Positions 9,544 to 18,933 of a DNA stretch of 64,000 nt are shown here, piece by piece. Source of the stretch: Methanoregula sp. (lineage in GTDB: Archaea; Halobacteriota; Methanomicrobia; Methanomicrobiales; Methanospirillaceae); the NCBI GenBank assembly GCA_026394605.1, contig JAPKXY010000030.1, positions 1-64,000 of the forward strand. Direction: 5' to 3'. The translations under genes were made by a program, and so were the position numbers. How positions within the stretch are numbered: position 1 is the first letter of the stretch; the number at the start of each line of letters is the position of its first letter. The notes beneath the pieces were generated by a model. It saw nothing but the letters and a program-made list of their open reading frames with translations. It was not told the DNA's origin and searched no databases.

Positions 9544-9665
9544 GCCTCCACTCCCTTGGTTGCAAATGGATCCGTGAACCAGACCACCTTCACATCGCAG
9601 CTCTTTGACATCTTCGCCGCAACCGGTACACCGGCGGGGCCGGCGTCCGATATCAATACAATCAT
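9540..9665 (-). CDS. Small 41-residue protein coupled to mobA
   Basis: ATG at 9665 opens a 41-codon frame (MIVLISDAGPAGVPVAAKMS at its start) that ends in the mobA start codon. AAAGGTC upstream of the ATG is a possible ribosome site. The sequence resembles the beginning of a nucleotide-binding or Rossmann-type fold, but it is too short for a full domain. I do not recognise it. The overlap arrangement, common between true genes in this window, is the main argument that it is translated; it may simply be a coupling leader for mobA. Confidence 0.45.
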   Translation of the reverse strand: MIVLISDAGPAGVPVAAKMSKSCDVKVVWFTDPFATKGVEA

Positions 9666-9702
9666 GTGCTGACCTTTCTGGAAGTGTTTGTCATCCGTCG
9701 GG

Positions 9703-10164
9703 TTAAGATTTCCTTTTCGGTTTCGTCCGCAGCACCGTCTTTTTTTCCATCGAAAGCAGCGCTTCCTTGATCTCGGGCAATGGCGAGAATCCCCCGATCC
9801 CGTGCGCACCAACAATACGATGGCAGGGCACGACAAGGGGTGTGGGGTTGCGTGTCATTGCCTGCCCTACAACACGCGGGGCTGTCCCTGCCCGCCGTGC
9901 GATTTCCCCGTATGTTGTGGTTGATCCATAGGGCACCCCGCGCACAAGATTGTAGATTCGGCCAAAAAGCGTATCGGTTTCGGTGGCGATGCTGTTCAAC
10001 AACAAAAGATCCACCGGCTGCCCCATGCAGAACTTCCGGAGAAGGGGCGGCACCGGACCGGATAGACCGGTCGTTGCAAACCTTACCTGATAAACGGCCT
10101 GTTCATTCCACCAGACATTGACAAACCAGAGACCGAACCGGCAGGAGCCTCCTATGATATCCAT
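9703..10164 (-). CDS. ogt: Methylated-DNA-protein cysteine methyltransferase
   Basis: A 153-residue suicide DNA-repair protein. PLVVPCHRIVGAHG holds the acceptor Cys114, and VPYGSTTTYGEIA is the conserved helix-turn-helix approach that inserts the DNA-binding helix. The family transfers alkyl groups from O6-alkylguanine to the Cys irreversibly. Its start overlaps the stop of the Rad3-type helicase gene by 13 bases, so two DNA-repair genes share a transcript. Confidence 0.93.
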   Translation of the reverse strand: MDIIGGSCRFGLWFVNVWWNEQAVYQVRFATTGLSGPVPPLLRKFCMGQPVDLLLLNSIATETDTLFGRIYNLVRGVPYGSTTTYGEIARRAGTAPRVVGQAMTRNPTPLVVPCHRIVGAHGIGGFSPLPEIKEALLSMEKKTVLRTKPKRKS

Positions 10165-12164
10165 CCTGTAATCTCCCTGCCCATCATTAAGGCATCACAT
10201 TCGATCATCTCTTTTTGCAGCCATAGTGGAAGCGTATACCGGATCCCTGGTTCGAGGAACCTCCGCTCTCCCAGCACCAGAACTCCGCGGTCAGATGGCG
10301 AGCGCAGTACGCGTCCGAGTGCCTGCAGTGCTCGGTTGATGGCAGGCAGGGTGTAGCAGAGAAATTCGCCCTCAGTGCCGAATTTGCGCCGGAAATAATC
10401 AATCACCATCCTTCTCACGCGGTTATAGGGGGCTAGAGGGAGTCCGATTACCATCGCGCCCGAGAGCATCTCTCCCCGGTAATCGAGCCCTTCGCTCCAC
10501 TTGCCCCCGCAGACAGCGAACAGGAGCCCCGACTTCCCTTTCTGCGGAAGTGCCAGAAATTCGGCAAGTGCAGTTGTGGCATCCGAAGCCTCCCGCGGTT
10601 CGATAAAGATCTGCTTCGCAGGAATCTGCGCCGCACAGCGCTTTGCGAACCGGTCGAGGATCTGGTAGCTGGGAAAATAGATCGCGAGGTTTCCCTGCAG
10701 CGTGGCGAATGTTTTGATGTACTGTTCGATGCGGGTCGTATTTTTCTGGTTCTGGCGCATGGAAAACGCGGTCGTGATTTCCGTTGCGCACAGGACAAGC
10801 CGGTTTTGTTTTGGGAATGCATTAGAGAGGGTGAGTGTCGTAACCGTTGCATCCTCAAAAAAATAACGGCGGAAACTTTCGACAGGTGATAACGTCCCGG
10901 AAATGAGAACGCTGCAGGAGTGTGATCCGCAGATATCCTGGAGCGATGATGAGGGGTCGATATTACGTACCTCCAGAGCAATTTCCTCATCCTGCCAATG
11001 GTATACCGTAAGGTATGCGGGGTTTCTTGCGGATTCGTTGAGCCGGAACAGGAACGTGGTAAGTCGTTCGATTGCGGTTTCGCGGTACTCTCCTGCCTTC
11101 TGGTTCTTCTCACGGACCAGATCTGAGATGTGCATGAGGTCATCAAGGATCTCATCCATGTCCTTATACAACGAGCTGCGAACAACCATCCGGTCGAAGA
11201 TCACCGGGTCAAACCAGTCCTCGGGTTCCGTGGAATTTTTCAGACCTGCAATAAAATCAGTGAGACGCGGGAGCACATGCTGAACCGCGTCTACGCCCTT
11301 GTGGCGCCGGCGCAGCGCCAGAAGCTCGCGGGATGCCTGCTCTAGGTCGCGTTCTTTGAGGACAGATCTCTCGATGGACTGGATCACCTCGCCGCAATTG
11401 TGCGCTTCATCGATCAGCAGCAGTACATCCTGCGGTTTGATTCCGATTGAGAGGTAGAGTTGCTCGCGGATCATGCGATCGAACAGGTGGTGGTAGTTGA
11501 GGATGATGACATCTGCATTCCGGGCAGCATGCATCATCAGTTCATACGGGCAGATCTCGTGTGAAAACTCCCCCAGATCTTGAGGTGGAACTATCTCCGC
11601 TATCACGCGATCAGCCCGTGTGCGCAGTGTGGCGGATGGCACCATCTTCACGCCGCCGGCATCGCCCTGCACGAAGACACGGCTGTGGATAAAGTACGGG
11701 CAGATGAGGGGATGATCCCGGTCCATCCGCCGGATCTGCTGGAGAATAAAGGGATCCTTTGTTGGCACGAGCGCCCCTTTTTCCGCCCGGTCCCGCATCA
11801 GCGAGATGGAGAATGTCTTTACCCCCTTACACCTGCGGTAGACATCTCCTTGACCGCCAAGCGGGCACATCCCTGCTTTGCCCATCAGGTACGCGACACG
11901 GAGCTGTGGCTGCTTTTTTTTAATCAGGGCAAGTTCGCGGATAAATGTCGCAAGCTGGCTTTTGGTGCGCACCGCAATAAGCACTTTTTTACCCTTGCGC
12001 TCCGCAAGCAGTGCTGCGACTACGCTCGACTTGCCGCTGCCGGTCGGGGCGTCGATCATCGCAATACCGCCATCACGTGCACACTGCGCTGCAAATTCGA
12101 GCATCCCGCGCTGCAGCGGGCGGTATTCCTCGTACGGGAAATAGGTCTCGAACGCGTCCATCAT
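10152..12164 (-). CDS. XPD/Rad3-family DNA helicase with 4Fe-4S cluster
   Basis: Superfamily 2 helicase acting 5' to 3' on DNA, probably in repair. From the proposed start MMDAFETYFPYEEYRPLQRG, Walker A is DAPTGSGKSS, the DEAH box is LLLIDEAHNCGEV, and the late motif QALGRVLRSPSDRG is present. Between Walker A and DEAH lie cysteines in GKAGMCPLGG, YRRCKG, PLICPYF and EICPYE, matching the four-Cys iron-sulfur domain of XPD. The start could also be 19 codons upstream (12221, MGGYRF); neither has a strong ribosome site. The longer 800-codon open frame runs antisense into purB and is not credible. It is divergent from purB. Confidence 0.92.
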   Translation of the reverse strand: MMDAFETYFPYEEYRPLQRGMLEFAAQCARDGGIAMIDAPTGSGKSSVVAALLAERKGKKVLIAVRTKSQLATFIRELALIKKKQPQLRVAYLMGKAGMCPLGGQGDVYRRCKGVKTFSISLMRDRAEKGALVPTKDPFILQQIRRMDRDHPLICPYFIHSRVFVQGDAGGVKMVPSATLRTRADRVIAEIVPPQDLGEFSHEICPYELMMHAARNADVIILNYHHLFDRMIREQLYLSIGIKPQDVLLLIDEAHNCGEVIQSIERSVLKERDLEQASRELLALRRRHKGVDAVQHVLPRLTDFIAGLKNSTEPEDWFDPVIFDRMVVRSSLYKDMDEILDDLMHISDLVREKNQKAGEYRETAIERLTTFLFRLNESARNPAYLTVYHWQDEEIALEVRNIDPSSSLQDICGSHSCSVLISGTLSPVESFRRYFFEDATVTTLTLSNAFPKQNRLVLCATEITTAFSMRQNQKNTTRIEQYIKTFATLQGNLAIYFPSYQILDRFAKRCAAQIPAKQIFIEPREASDATTALAEFLALPQKGKSGLLFAVCGGKWSEGLDYRGEMLSGAMVIGLPLAPYNRVRRMVIDYFRRKFGTEGEFLCYTLPAINRALQALGRVLRSPSDRGVLVLGERRFLEPGIRYTLPLWLQKEMIECDALMMGREITGWIS

Positions 12165-12269
12165 GTACGGTTCGTTGTTCGCGCTCTTTAGTTCATTGGG
12201 ATAAAATCGGTAACCTCCCATATTCGGATCGATGCTATCTTGACCATGAAGAAACACAGATCTCTTCAC

Positions 12270-13610
12270 ATGCCAGTCCACCCCATCGAGGAACGGTACG
12301 GCACATCGGAGATGCGTGCCGTGTGGAGTGAACAGAACCGCTTTTCCTGCATTATCGCTGCCGAAGTCGCACTCGCACAGGCAGAAGCGGTGCACGGGAT
12401 GATACCGCAGGCTGCAGCTGATGTGATCGTGAAACATGCCAGGCATGCGTCGCTTGCCCGTGCAAAGGAGATCGAGAACGAGATTAACCATGATATGATG
12501 GCAATCGTGAGATCCATGAGCGAGGCGTGCGGTGACGCGGGCAGGTGGATCCATTACGGCGCGACCTCCAATGACATCCTTGATACCGCCACAGGGCTCC
12601 AGCTCAAGCAGGCGCTCAACCTGATCGATGAAAAGCTGCGGATGCTACTCTCAGTACTCCTCGATCGCGCGGCAGAAACAAAAACGCTGGTCTGCGTGGG
12701 AAGAACGCATGGTCAGCACGGGGTGCCGACAACGTACGGTCTGCGGTTTGCAATCTGGGCGAGCGAAGTGGGCAGGCATACCGAACGGCTCGAACAACTG
12801 CGCCCCCGCGTTGTGGTGGGGCAGATGACCGGTGCGGTGGGCACTCAGGCTGCGCTGGGAAAAAAAGGGATGGAAGTTCAGGCAACAATGATGGAGTTCC
12901 TTGGTCTTGTGCCCGTTGATGTATCCAACCAGGTGATTGCGCGGGACCGGTACGCGGAGTATTTCATGTTCCTTGGCAATGTCGCCACAACACTTGACAA
13001 GATCGGGATCGAACTGCGGACGCTCCAGCGGACCGAAATTGGTGAAGTGGAGGAGGCATTCGGCGCAAAGCAGGTGGGATCGAGCACGATGCCGCACAAG
13101 CGCAATCCCATCAAAAGCGAACAGGTCTGCGGATTGGCGCGTATTGTGCGCTCTGCGATCGAGCCGGCGCTTTGCAACAATACACTCTGGGACGAACGCG
13201 ACCTCACAAATTCATCATGCGAGCGGGTGCTCTTCCCGGAATCTTCGATTCTCACCGATCACTGCATCCGGCTCATGACCGGTGTGGTGCGCGGGCTTGT
13301 GATCAACCGCGCAGCGATCCGCCGCAACCTTCTCCTCCTGCAGGGGATTAACATGGCGGAATCGGTGATGATCGAGCTCACGAAAAAGGGGATGAACCGG
13401 CAGGATGCCCATGAACGTGTGAGAGTGGCGAGTATGCAGGCACTCGCTGAACAGCGATCGCTTGCCGATATTCTTGCCACGGATCCCGAAATAATCAGGT
13501 TCTGCTCAAAACAGGAACTTGAGCAGTTACTCGCCCCGGATAGCTATATCGGGACATCGGTGCATCAAGTAGAGCGGGTGATTGAAAAATTATCACCTCT
13601 CTGCCGATAG
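12270..13610 (+). CDS. purB: Adenylosuccinate lyase
   Basis: A 446-residue fumarase/aspartase-superfamily enzyme that cleaves SAICAR and adenylosuccinate in purine synthesis. The start at 12270 (MPVHPIEERYGTSEMRAVW) matches the family N-terminus. Visible motifs are HYGATSNDILDT, the general-acid region GRTHGQHGVPTTYG, and the signature GSSTMPHKRNPIKSE. An upstream in-frame ATG at 12246 is possible. The gene is divergent from the Rad3 helicase and ends with TAG. Confidence 0.97.
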   Translation: MPVHPIEERYGTSEMRAVWSEQNRFSCIIAAEVALAQAEAVHGMIPQAAADVIVKHARHASLARAKEIENEINHDMMAIVRSMSEACGDAGRWIHYGATSNDILDTATGLQLKQALNLIDEKLRMLLSVLLDRAAETKTLVCVGRTHGQHGVPTTYGLRFAIWASEVGRHTERLEQLRPRVVVGQMTGAVGTQAALGKKGMEVQATMMEFLGLVPVDVSNQVIARDRYAEYFMFLGNVATTLDKIGIELRTLQRTEIGEVEEAFGAKQVGSSTMPHKRNPIKSEQVCGLARIVRSAIEPALCNNTLWDERDLTNSSCERVLFPESSILTDHCIRLMTGVVRGLVINRAAIRRNLLLLQGINMAESVMIELTKKGMNRQDAHERVRVASMQALAEQRSLADILATDPEIIRFCSKQELEQLLAPDSYIGTSVHQVERVIEKLSPLCR

Positions 13611-13731
13611 CAAATCTTATCGGGTTGGTTGTCCCCCCTACCTCTTTGGGACTCATATTAACAATTGCTGTTTACCCGCGAACGGTGTCGATTTGCCTCA
13701 GTGACGGTAAAACCTGAAAAGAATTGAATAT

Positions 13732-13741
13732 GCTTATATAC
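13732..13741 (+). promoter_or_regulatory. TATA box for the cupredoxin-like lipoprotein
   Basis: GCTTATATAC lies about 23-32 bases before the ATG at 13764. That spacing predicts transcription starting at or just before the start codon, so the mRNA would be nearly leaderless; no ribosome site is evident. Confidence 0.5.
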
Positions 13742-13763
13742 AGAAATAACAAAAAAGAGATGC

Positions 13764-14252
13764 ATGAATAAATTACTTGTTGTCCTGATGATCCTGTTTG
13801 TCGGGATTCTAATCTGTGGATGTACTTCGCAACCTGCCGCACCTGCAACTCCAACTGCTGCGCCAACGACTGCGGTGCCGACACCTGTGCCAACAACTGT
13901 TGCACCGACCCCGGTTCCTACGAATGCAACGGTCAATGTGACAAAGACTGCAACCCCGACCCCGACGCCCCAGCCATCGGTCACGATAACGTTCAACAAT
14001 GATATGACGATTACCCCAGGCACAACTGTCTATATACCAGTCGGAGGAAAAGTAATCTGGAAGAACAATGACCCCTTCAAGCCCCACGGTGTTCAGGCCA
14101 TCGACGTTCAAACAGCAGCTTACTTTGGTGGTATGGACACAAACGTAATTCCCTACGGAAAGACGCTTGAGGTTACCTTTACTAAAAAGGGTGCATACGA
14201 TTACAAAACGGTATTCCAGCAAGAGACTACTGGAAAAATAATTGTCACGTAG
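13764..14252 (+). CDS. Cupredoxin-like surface lipoprotein
   Basis: A 162-residue exported protein. The N-terminus has a hydrophobic signal ending in a lipobox (ILICGC, modified Cys near residue 19), then a low-complexity Pro/Thr/Ala spacer to about residue 70, then a plastocyanin-like beta-sandwich (VTITFNNDMTITPGTTVYIP, VIWKNNDPFKPHGV). One His (KPHG) aligns with a copper ligand, but the C-terminal Cys-His-Met ligands expected of type 1 copper proteins are absent. It may therefore bind no copper or bind it differently. It is anchored on the outside of the membrane. Confidence 0.82.
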   Translation: MNKLLVVLMILFVGILICGCTSQPAAPATPTAAPTTAVPTPVPTTVAPTPVPTNATVNVTKTATPTPTPQPSVTITFNNDMTITPGTTVYIPVGGKVIWKNNDPFKPHGVQAIDVQTAAYFGGMDTNVIPYGKTLEVTFTKKGAYDYKTVFQQETTGKIIVT

Positions 14253-14428
14253 ACAGAACAATAACAATATTTCGTTCAGGAATAACCCCCTGAACCCCAT
14301 CCTTTTTCTTCTCTGGTATCTCATATACGGCTTTTTTCTGGAGGGAATGCTGATTCGGTATTGAGCTTGAAAATATATCCTCAGAGCTAATACGTATACA
14401 ACACCACTACCACATGGGAGTATCAGTC

Positions 14429-15622
14429 ATGGGAAAAGGTACTATAGTTCTAGCATATTCCGGCGGGCTTGACACATCGATCTGCATTCCTCTCTTAAAA
14501 GAGCGGTATGAGTATGATCGCGTTGTCACTGTTGTGGTTCATGTCGGGCAGCGGGATGAAGAGATCGAGACGGCAACTGCCAAAGGCAAGAGACTTGCAG
14601 ACAAGCATTATACGATCGATGCACGGGAGAAGTTCGTCAGGAACCACATCTTTCCCGCAATCAAGGCAAACGGCTCGTATGAGGGGTATCCCCTAGGCAC
14701 ATCACTTGCCCGCCCCCTGATTGCAGAGGAAGTTGTGTATATCGCAAAAAAGGAAGGGGCACACGCCGTCGCGCACGGATGCACGGGGAAAGGCAACGAT
14801 CAGCTCCGGTTTGACGTTATTATCCGCGGCGCTGGTCTCGATGTCGTCGCCCCGATTCGGGAACTGAACCTGACGCGGGAGTGGGAGATTGGATACGCAA
14901 AAGAACATACAATTGAAGTCCCGGTCAAAAAGGATAAACCCTGGAGCATGGACGAAAACTGCTGGAGCCGGAGCATTGAAGGAGGCAGACTTGAGGATCC
15001 GGCATTTTATCCCCCGGAAGAGATCTATGTATGGACAGTTTCACCAATAAAAGCCCCAAATACGCCAGAAAGAATCAGCATCGGGTTTTTAAAAGGTATT
15101 CCCACGACATTGAATGGGAAAAAGATGGGTGGTTACAACCTGATCCAGAAGCTGAATGTGCTCGCCGGGAAACACGGTATTGGTCGAAACGACATGATCG
15201 AGGATCGCATCCTTGGGCTCAAGGCACGGGAGATCTACGAGCACCCGGCAGCGACCGTACTGCTCGCTGCCCATCGGGATCTCGAAGCGCTTGTACTGAG
15301 CCGGCAGGAACTCGCGTTTAAACGGATGGTGGATGATAAGTGGTCAGAGCTTGCGTACATGGGACTTGTTGACGAACCGTTGTACGCCGGGCTGAACACC
15401 TTCATCAATACCACACAGGAGAGGGTGAACGGGAACGTTGATCTCGAACTCTTCAAGGGATGCGTCCGCGTGCTTGGCAGGAGTTCTCCTGATTCACTCT
15501 ATTCCGATGATCTGGTTTCCTTCGATAGCGATGCACTCGATCAGTGCCATGCAATCGGCATTTCTCATTATTATGGCATCCAGGCACGGATGTTGAAACA
15601 GCGTTCAAAAAAGAAACGATAA
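14429..15622 (+). CDS. argG: Argininosuccinate synthase
   Basis: A 397-residue ATP-dependent ligase that joins citrulline and aspartate. The start at 14429 ([13 protein letters not shown]) is preferred because GGGAG lies eight bases upstream; an ATG five codons earlier overlaps that site. The PP-loop AYSGGLDTS and the second signature [14 protein letters not shown] are both present. With argF 2.4 kb downstream it covers consecutive steps of arginine synthesis, although the genes are convergent and not in one operon. Confidence 0.97.
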   Translation: MGKGTIVLAYSGGLDTSICIPLLKERYEYDRVVTVVVHVGQRDEEIETATAKGKRLADKHYTIDAREKFVRNHIFPAIKANGSYEGYPLGTSLARPLIAEEVVYIAKKEGAHAVAHGCTGKGNDQLRFDVIIRGAGLDVVAPIRELNLTREWEIGYAKEHTIEVPVKKDKPWSMDENCWSRSIEGGRLEDPAFYPPEEIYVWTVSPIKAPNTPERISIGFLKGIPTTLNGKKMGGYNLIQKLNVLAGKHGIGRNDMIEDRILGLKAREIYEHPAATVLLAAHRDLEALVLSRQELAFKRMVDDKWSELAYMGLVDEPLYAGLNTFINTTQERVNGNVDLELFKGCVRVLGRSSPDSLYSDDLVSFDSDALDQCHAIGISHYYGIQARMLKQRSKKKR

Positions 15623-15624
15623 AG

Positions 15625-16029
15625 TTATACTATTTTTTGTCCCGCATTTGGTCCAGGAGTGCAATCAAATACTTCGGTGATCTTAAGTATGAGCAAACCC
15701 TTTGCCGGATAATGAGGGCCTCTTGCCTTGATCTGTGCCTTGATCTTTTCATAATCAGGGCCGCTCGTCTTTACGGTTACATCCCCCTTGATCTGGTAAC
15801 AGCGCTTCTTTTCTGGGTCCCAAACATAGAGTGCTATGTGGGGGTTTTCCTTTACATTGGCAAGGGTCTTTACCATATAGTTGTCCCCGATCCAGATGGT
15901 ATCGTCAGCAACAAGCTGCACGGTTGCCATTGGCGCGACGTTCGGTATACCATTTTTCGATGCGGTGGCAACGGCAAAGATCTTATTCTTCGCAAAGACT
16001 TCTTTCATCTCCGCGGTTAATGTGACCAT
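15625..16029 (-). CDS. FMN-binding pyridoxamine-5'-phosphate-oxidase-like protein
   Basis: A 134-residue split-barrel flavoprotein. The start at 16029 (MVTLTAEMKEVFAKNKIFAV) is chosen because AGGAGGTGA lies directly upstream; a longer frame starts 24 codons earlier. The patterns ATASKNGIPNVAPM, DTIWIGDNYMVKTLANVKEN and NPHIALYVWD are typical of small PNPOx-like proteins of anaerobes that bind FMN. The substrate is unknown. It ends two bases from argG and is convergent with it. Confidence 0.85.
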   Translation of the reverse strand: MVTLTAEMKEVFAKNKIFAVATASKNGIPNVAPMATVQLVADDTIWIGDNYMVKTLANVKENPHIALYVWDPEKKRCYQIKGDVTVKTSGPDYEKIKAQIKARGPHYPAKGLLILKITEVFDCTPGPNAGQKIV

Positions 16030-16254
16030 CTCTTTCACCTCCTCTCCTACGGACAATGATGGTGTGTTCAAGGGTTTATGTTTTACGCCTGAGTCGTTCA
16101 TGGTTGAATCGTTCTGCTCCTAAAATATTCTTTCAGCGCTTCAGTCAAAAGCATAAAATGCACTATTAAGTCAGATGCATCGGTCTCGGTCTCCGATCTG
16201 CACCGTCGAACCGAATAGAAAATTATAAGGAGATCCAATTAAAAATCGGATACT

Positions 16255-17754
16255 ATGTGCGCCAATTTTTTTAGTCGCTTCATAAAACCAAAACCCCATA
16301 TTGTCGAGAGTCCCCCGCCCCCCTCAATAATGCACGGCCCCGGCATGACGTTCCCCGAATATAAGAATAAACCGTATTTTATCGTAGCATCGGTGGAAAT
16401 GGGAAATACGACAACCAAATGCATACTTACCGGCGTGAATCTTGAAACTGGCATGTCATATGTGATTAACAAGCACGTGAGCATGTCACGGGATATCAGG
16501 AAACCCAAATCAGGTGAAACAATATTTGGTGAGACGCTTGACGGCACCGAGCTCACGCGGGAATCAGTGACTGACCTGGTACGCGACACCCTGCTCAAGT
16601 GCCATGAAGAAGCACATCTTGATGTGAATACCGATCTTGACTTTGTCGTCCGCAGCACGGGGGTTGTCGCCGAGATGGAGTCGCCGGATCAGATCGGGGA
16701 TTTTGTGATTGCGCTTGCCAATGGCTGCCTGATTGCCGGGGTCCCTCCACGGAAGATGACACCGCCAATGTCAAAGGCAAACCAGTCAGAAAAGCTCCAG
16801 CCATTCAGTTTCGCCGACAAAGTGGTCTTCGTCGGTGCGGTAGCCGGCGTGATTCCCCCGGTTGGCTCCACGGGTGTCGAGATGGTCGCAAACGAGATGG
16901 AAGGTGAACTTGCCATGGCCGGGATCAAGGAAGGGGCTAAATGGACGATGGTGGACTTCCGCAACCCGTGCATATCCATCGATTTCGGCACCACACTTGA
17001 CGGGAGGATCACCAGTGATGTGGCACCCGATGCCAAGAATCCCTTTGCCAAGACCGTGGGGAACTTCTGCGGGCTTGCAGGAGCCATCCCAGATGCGATT
17101 GTCCGCGGTACTGGCCTTGTCCACGAACGGACAGGGACGGCGCTCGATATCTTCGGTGAACATAGTGTGACTGGAGGGCTGTTCAAGGGGGGTAACCTGA
17201 AGATTGTTGACGAGTATGTCAAACGCTCCCATAAGCACATTGATATCCGGATAGTGCCACCGGAACGGGACAGGTTCGGGCGTGTACCTGTCAATGCGAA
17301 ACTGGCAAAGGAATCAGGCATCGCGATGATCGGTTGTGACTGCGGTGTTAACAGCAGCGAGCTTGATGATCTGGTCGCGATCGGGTCTGAAATTTTCAAA
17401 AAATATAAATTTGGCACCCTCAATATGGTCGTTGACCGGGTATGTGCGAAAATGGCGCTGCGGTTGGTTGACGTAGCGGTTGAACAGGGTCTAGTGCCCA
17501 GAAATGCATCGATCGGTTTTACCGGGCGTGCCGCCATTTCAGGACGGAAACCCGAATATATTCTTGAGGGAATTGTAAAACGAGATCTTTTCGACACCCC
17601 CAACGACCACGTAGTCTTTGTCGATGATGGGCTTGCACGGGGAGCGGCGCTGATGGGCAGGTGTATGAACTCGCTGGGTAAGCCAAAGAACCCCATCGGG
17701 GGAGTCCGTGGCGGTCCCTGCATCATGAAACGACGGATTAAAATTGGAAAATAG
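16255..17754 (+). CDS. Methanogenesis marker protein 14 (DUF2114)
   Basis: A 499-residue protein matching the methanogenesis marker 14 family, which is nearly confined to methanogens. Visible parts include YFIVASVEMGNTTTKCILTG, a nucleotide-binding start like those of ASKHA-fold ATPases and of corrinoid-activating RACE-type proteins, and later ISIDFGTTLDGRI, which resembles a second phosphate loop. This suggests an ATP-dependent activation role. The biochemical function is not established as far as I know. The first 35 residues are low complexity, so the start may lie later. A 78-codon gene follows after 11 bases. Confidence 0.9.
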   Translation: MCANFFSRFIKPKPHIVESPPPPSIMHGPGMTFPEYKNKPYFIVASVEMGNTTTKCILTGVNLETGMSYVINKHVSMSRDIRKPKSGETIFGETLDGTELTRESVTDLVRDTLLKCHEEAHLDVNTDLDFVVRSTGVVAEMESPDQIGDFVIALANGCLIAGVPPRKMTPPMSKANQSEKLQPFSFADKVVFVGAVAGVIPPVGSTGVEMVANEMEGELAMAGIKEGAKWTMVDFRNPCISIDFGTTLDGRITSDVAPDAKNPFAKTVGNFCGLAGAIPDAIVRGTGLVHERTGTALDIFGEHSVTGGLFKGGNLKIVDEYVKRSHKHIDIRIVPPERDRFGRVPVNAKLAKESGIAMIGCDCGVNSSELDDLVAIGSEIFKKYKFGTLNMVVDRVCAKMALRLVDVAVEQGLVPRNASIGFTGRAAISGRKPEYILEGIVKRDLFDTPNDHVVFVDDGLARGAALMGRCMNSLGKPKNPIGGVRGGPCIMKRRIKIGK

Positions 17755-17765
17755 ACTGGTGATAT

Positions 17766-18002
17766 ATGGCAGACGAAGAATTGTTTGATATTCTCATCCC
17801 TCCCGGGGTGCCACGGTCAATCATTGCGGAAGTTGTAAAGAAATTTGATGTGAAACTGGTTGAACGCAAGGAACGGATCCGGTTTGCGAACATGGAAGGT
17901 GACGAACGTGACCTTCTCGCATTCCGCGGTAAACACGAGATTATGGAGCAGGTTGAGAAATATATGCGCCAGCGGCTGGAGGATTTTATCAGGGAAGACT
18001 GA
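17766..18002 (+). CDS. Small conserved protein following marker 14
   Basis: A 78-residue charged protein (start MADEELFDILIPPGVPRSII; then KKFDVKLVERKERIRF, FRGKHEIMEQVEKYMRQRL). It begins 11 bases after the marker 14 gene and is surely co-transcribed, so it may assist that protein. The composition suggests a small alpha/beta fold without metal ligands or membrane segments. I do not recognise a named family with certainty. Confidence 0.75.
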   Translation: MADEELFDILIPPGVPRSIIAEVVKKFDVKLVERKERIRFANMEGDERDLLAFRGKHEIMEQVEKYMRQRLEDFIRED

Positions 18003-18015
18003 GCGTTCTGGTGAT

Positions 18016-18933
18016 TTATTTCCCGTTTTTCAATAATTTGATCAATAATGCTTTCTGGGCGTGCAACCGGTTTTCTGCCTCATCCCACACAAGGCTCTGG
18101 TTACCATCAATAACGCCGTTACTGATCTCCTCCCCGCGATGCGCGGGCAGGCAGTGAAGCACTCTTGCATCAGGGGATGCGAGCTTCAGCAGATGTTCAT
18201 CTACGGTGTATCCCCTAAATGCCTCAAGCCTGGCTTCGCGCTCGTTTTCCTCTCCCATTGAGATCCAGGTGTCGGTGACGATCACGTCCGCGTCCCTGAC
18301 AGCGTCATCCGGTGACCGGGTTAACCGGACCGTGCCTCCAATCTCTTTTGCATGTCTGATGATCTTTTTGGAAGGTGCATACCCCCCCGGACTTGCCACT
18401 GATATTTCCATACCGGTCAAAGCAGACGACAGGACGAGGGAGTTGCAGACATTGTTCCCATCGCCGACCCAGGCAATCCGCAATCCCTTCATATCTCCAA
18501 AATGTTCCCTGATGGTCATGATGTCTGCAAGGAGCTGGCAGGGATGCTCACGATCGGAAAGCCCGTTGATGACAGGAATGGTTGCATACTGTGCGAACTC
18601 TTCAATGGTGCTGTGCTGATACGCACGGATCATCACCGCAGAGACATAGCGGGAGGCAACACGTGCGGTGTCCCGTACTTCCTCACCCCTGCCAAGCTGC
18701 AGGTCCCTTGTGGAGAGAAAGAGGGCGGTTCCCCCAAGTTCGTTCATCCCGACTTCAAACGAGATATGGGTCCTTGTCGAGGACTTTTCAAAGATCATCG
18801 CCAGACTTTTTCCGCGCAGCACATGGTGAATGGTTCCCCTAGTGCGCAGTTGTTTCAGACGGATCGCGTCTGAGAGAATCTGTTTGAGTTCATCACTGGT
18901 AACATCAAGAATCGAAATAAAATCCTTCTTCAT
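18016..18933 (-). CDS. argF: Ornithine carbamoyltransferase
   Basis: A 305-residue transferase that makes citrulline from carbamoyl phosphate and ornithine. Motifs visible are [14 protein letters not shown] (the STRT carbamoyl-phosphate loop), [12 protein letters not shown] and [13 protein letters not shown] (the catalytic Cys loop). The start at 18933 ([11 protein letters not shown]) overlaps the purD stop in an ATGA arrangement; the open frame reaches eight codons further upstream. Co-transcription with purD joins arginine and purine synthesis. Confidence 0.97.
   Translation of the reverse strand: MKKDFISILDVTSDELKQILSDAIRLKQLRTRGTIHHVLRGKSLAMIFEKSSTRTHISFEVGMNELGGTALFLSTRDLQLGRGEEVRDTARVASRYVSAVMIRAYQHSTIEEFAQYATIPVINGLSDREHPCQLLADIMTIREHFGDMKGLRIAWVGDGNNVCNSLVLSSALTGMEISVASPGGYAPSKKIIRHAKEIGGTVRLTRSPDDAVRDADVIVTDTWISMGEENEREARLEAFRGYTVDEHLLKLASPDARVLHCLPAHRGEEISNGVIDGNQSLVWDEAENRLHAQKALLIKLLKNGK

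Noticed and set aside
12222-12554. N-terminal extension of the Rad3-type helicase
   Set aside because: It runs antisense through purB and does not resemble XPD proteins.
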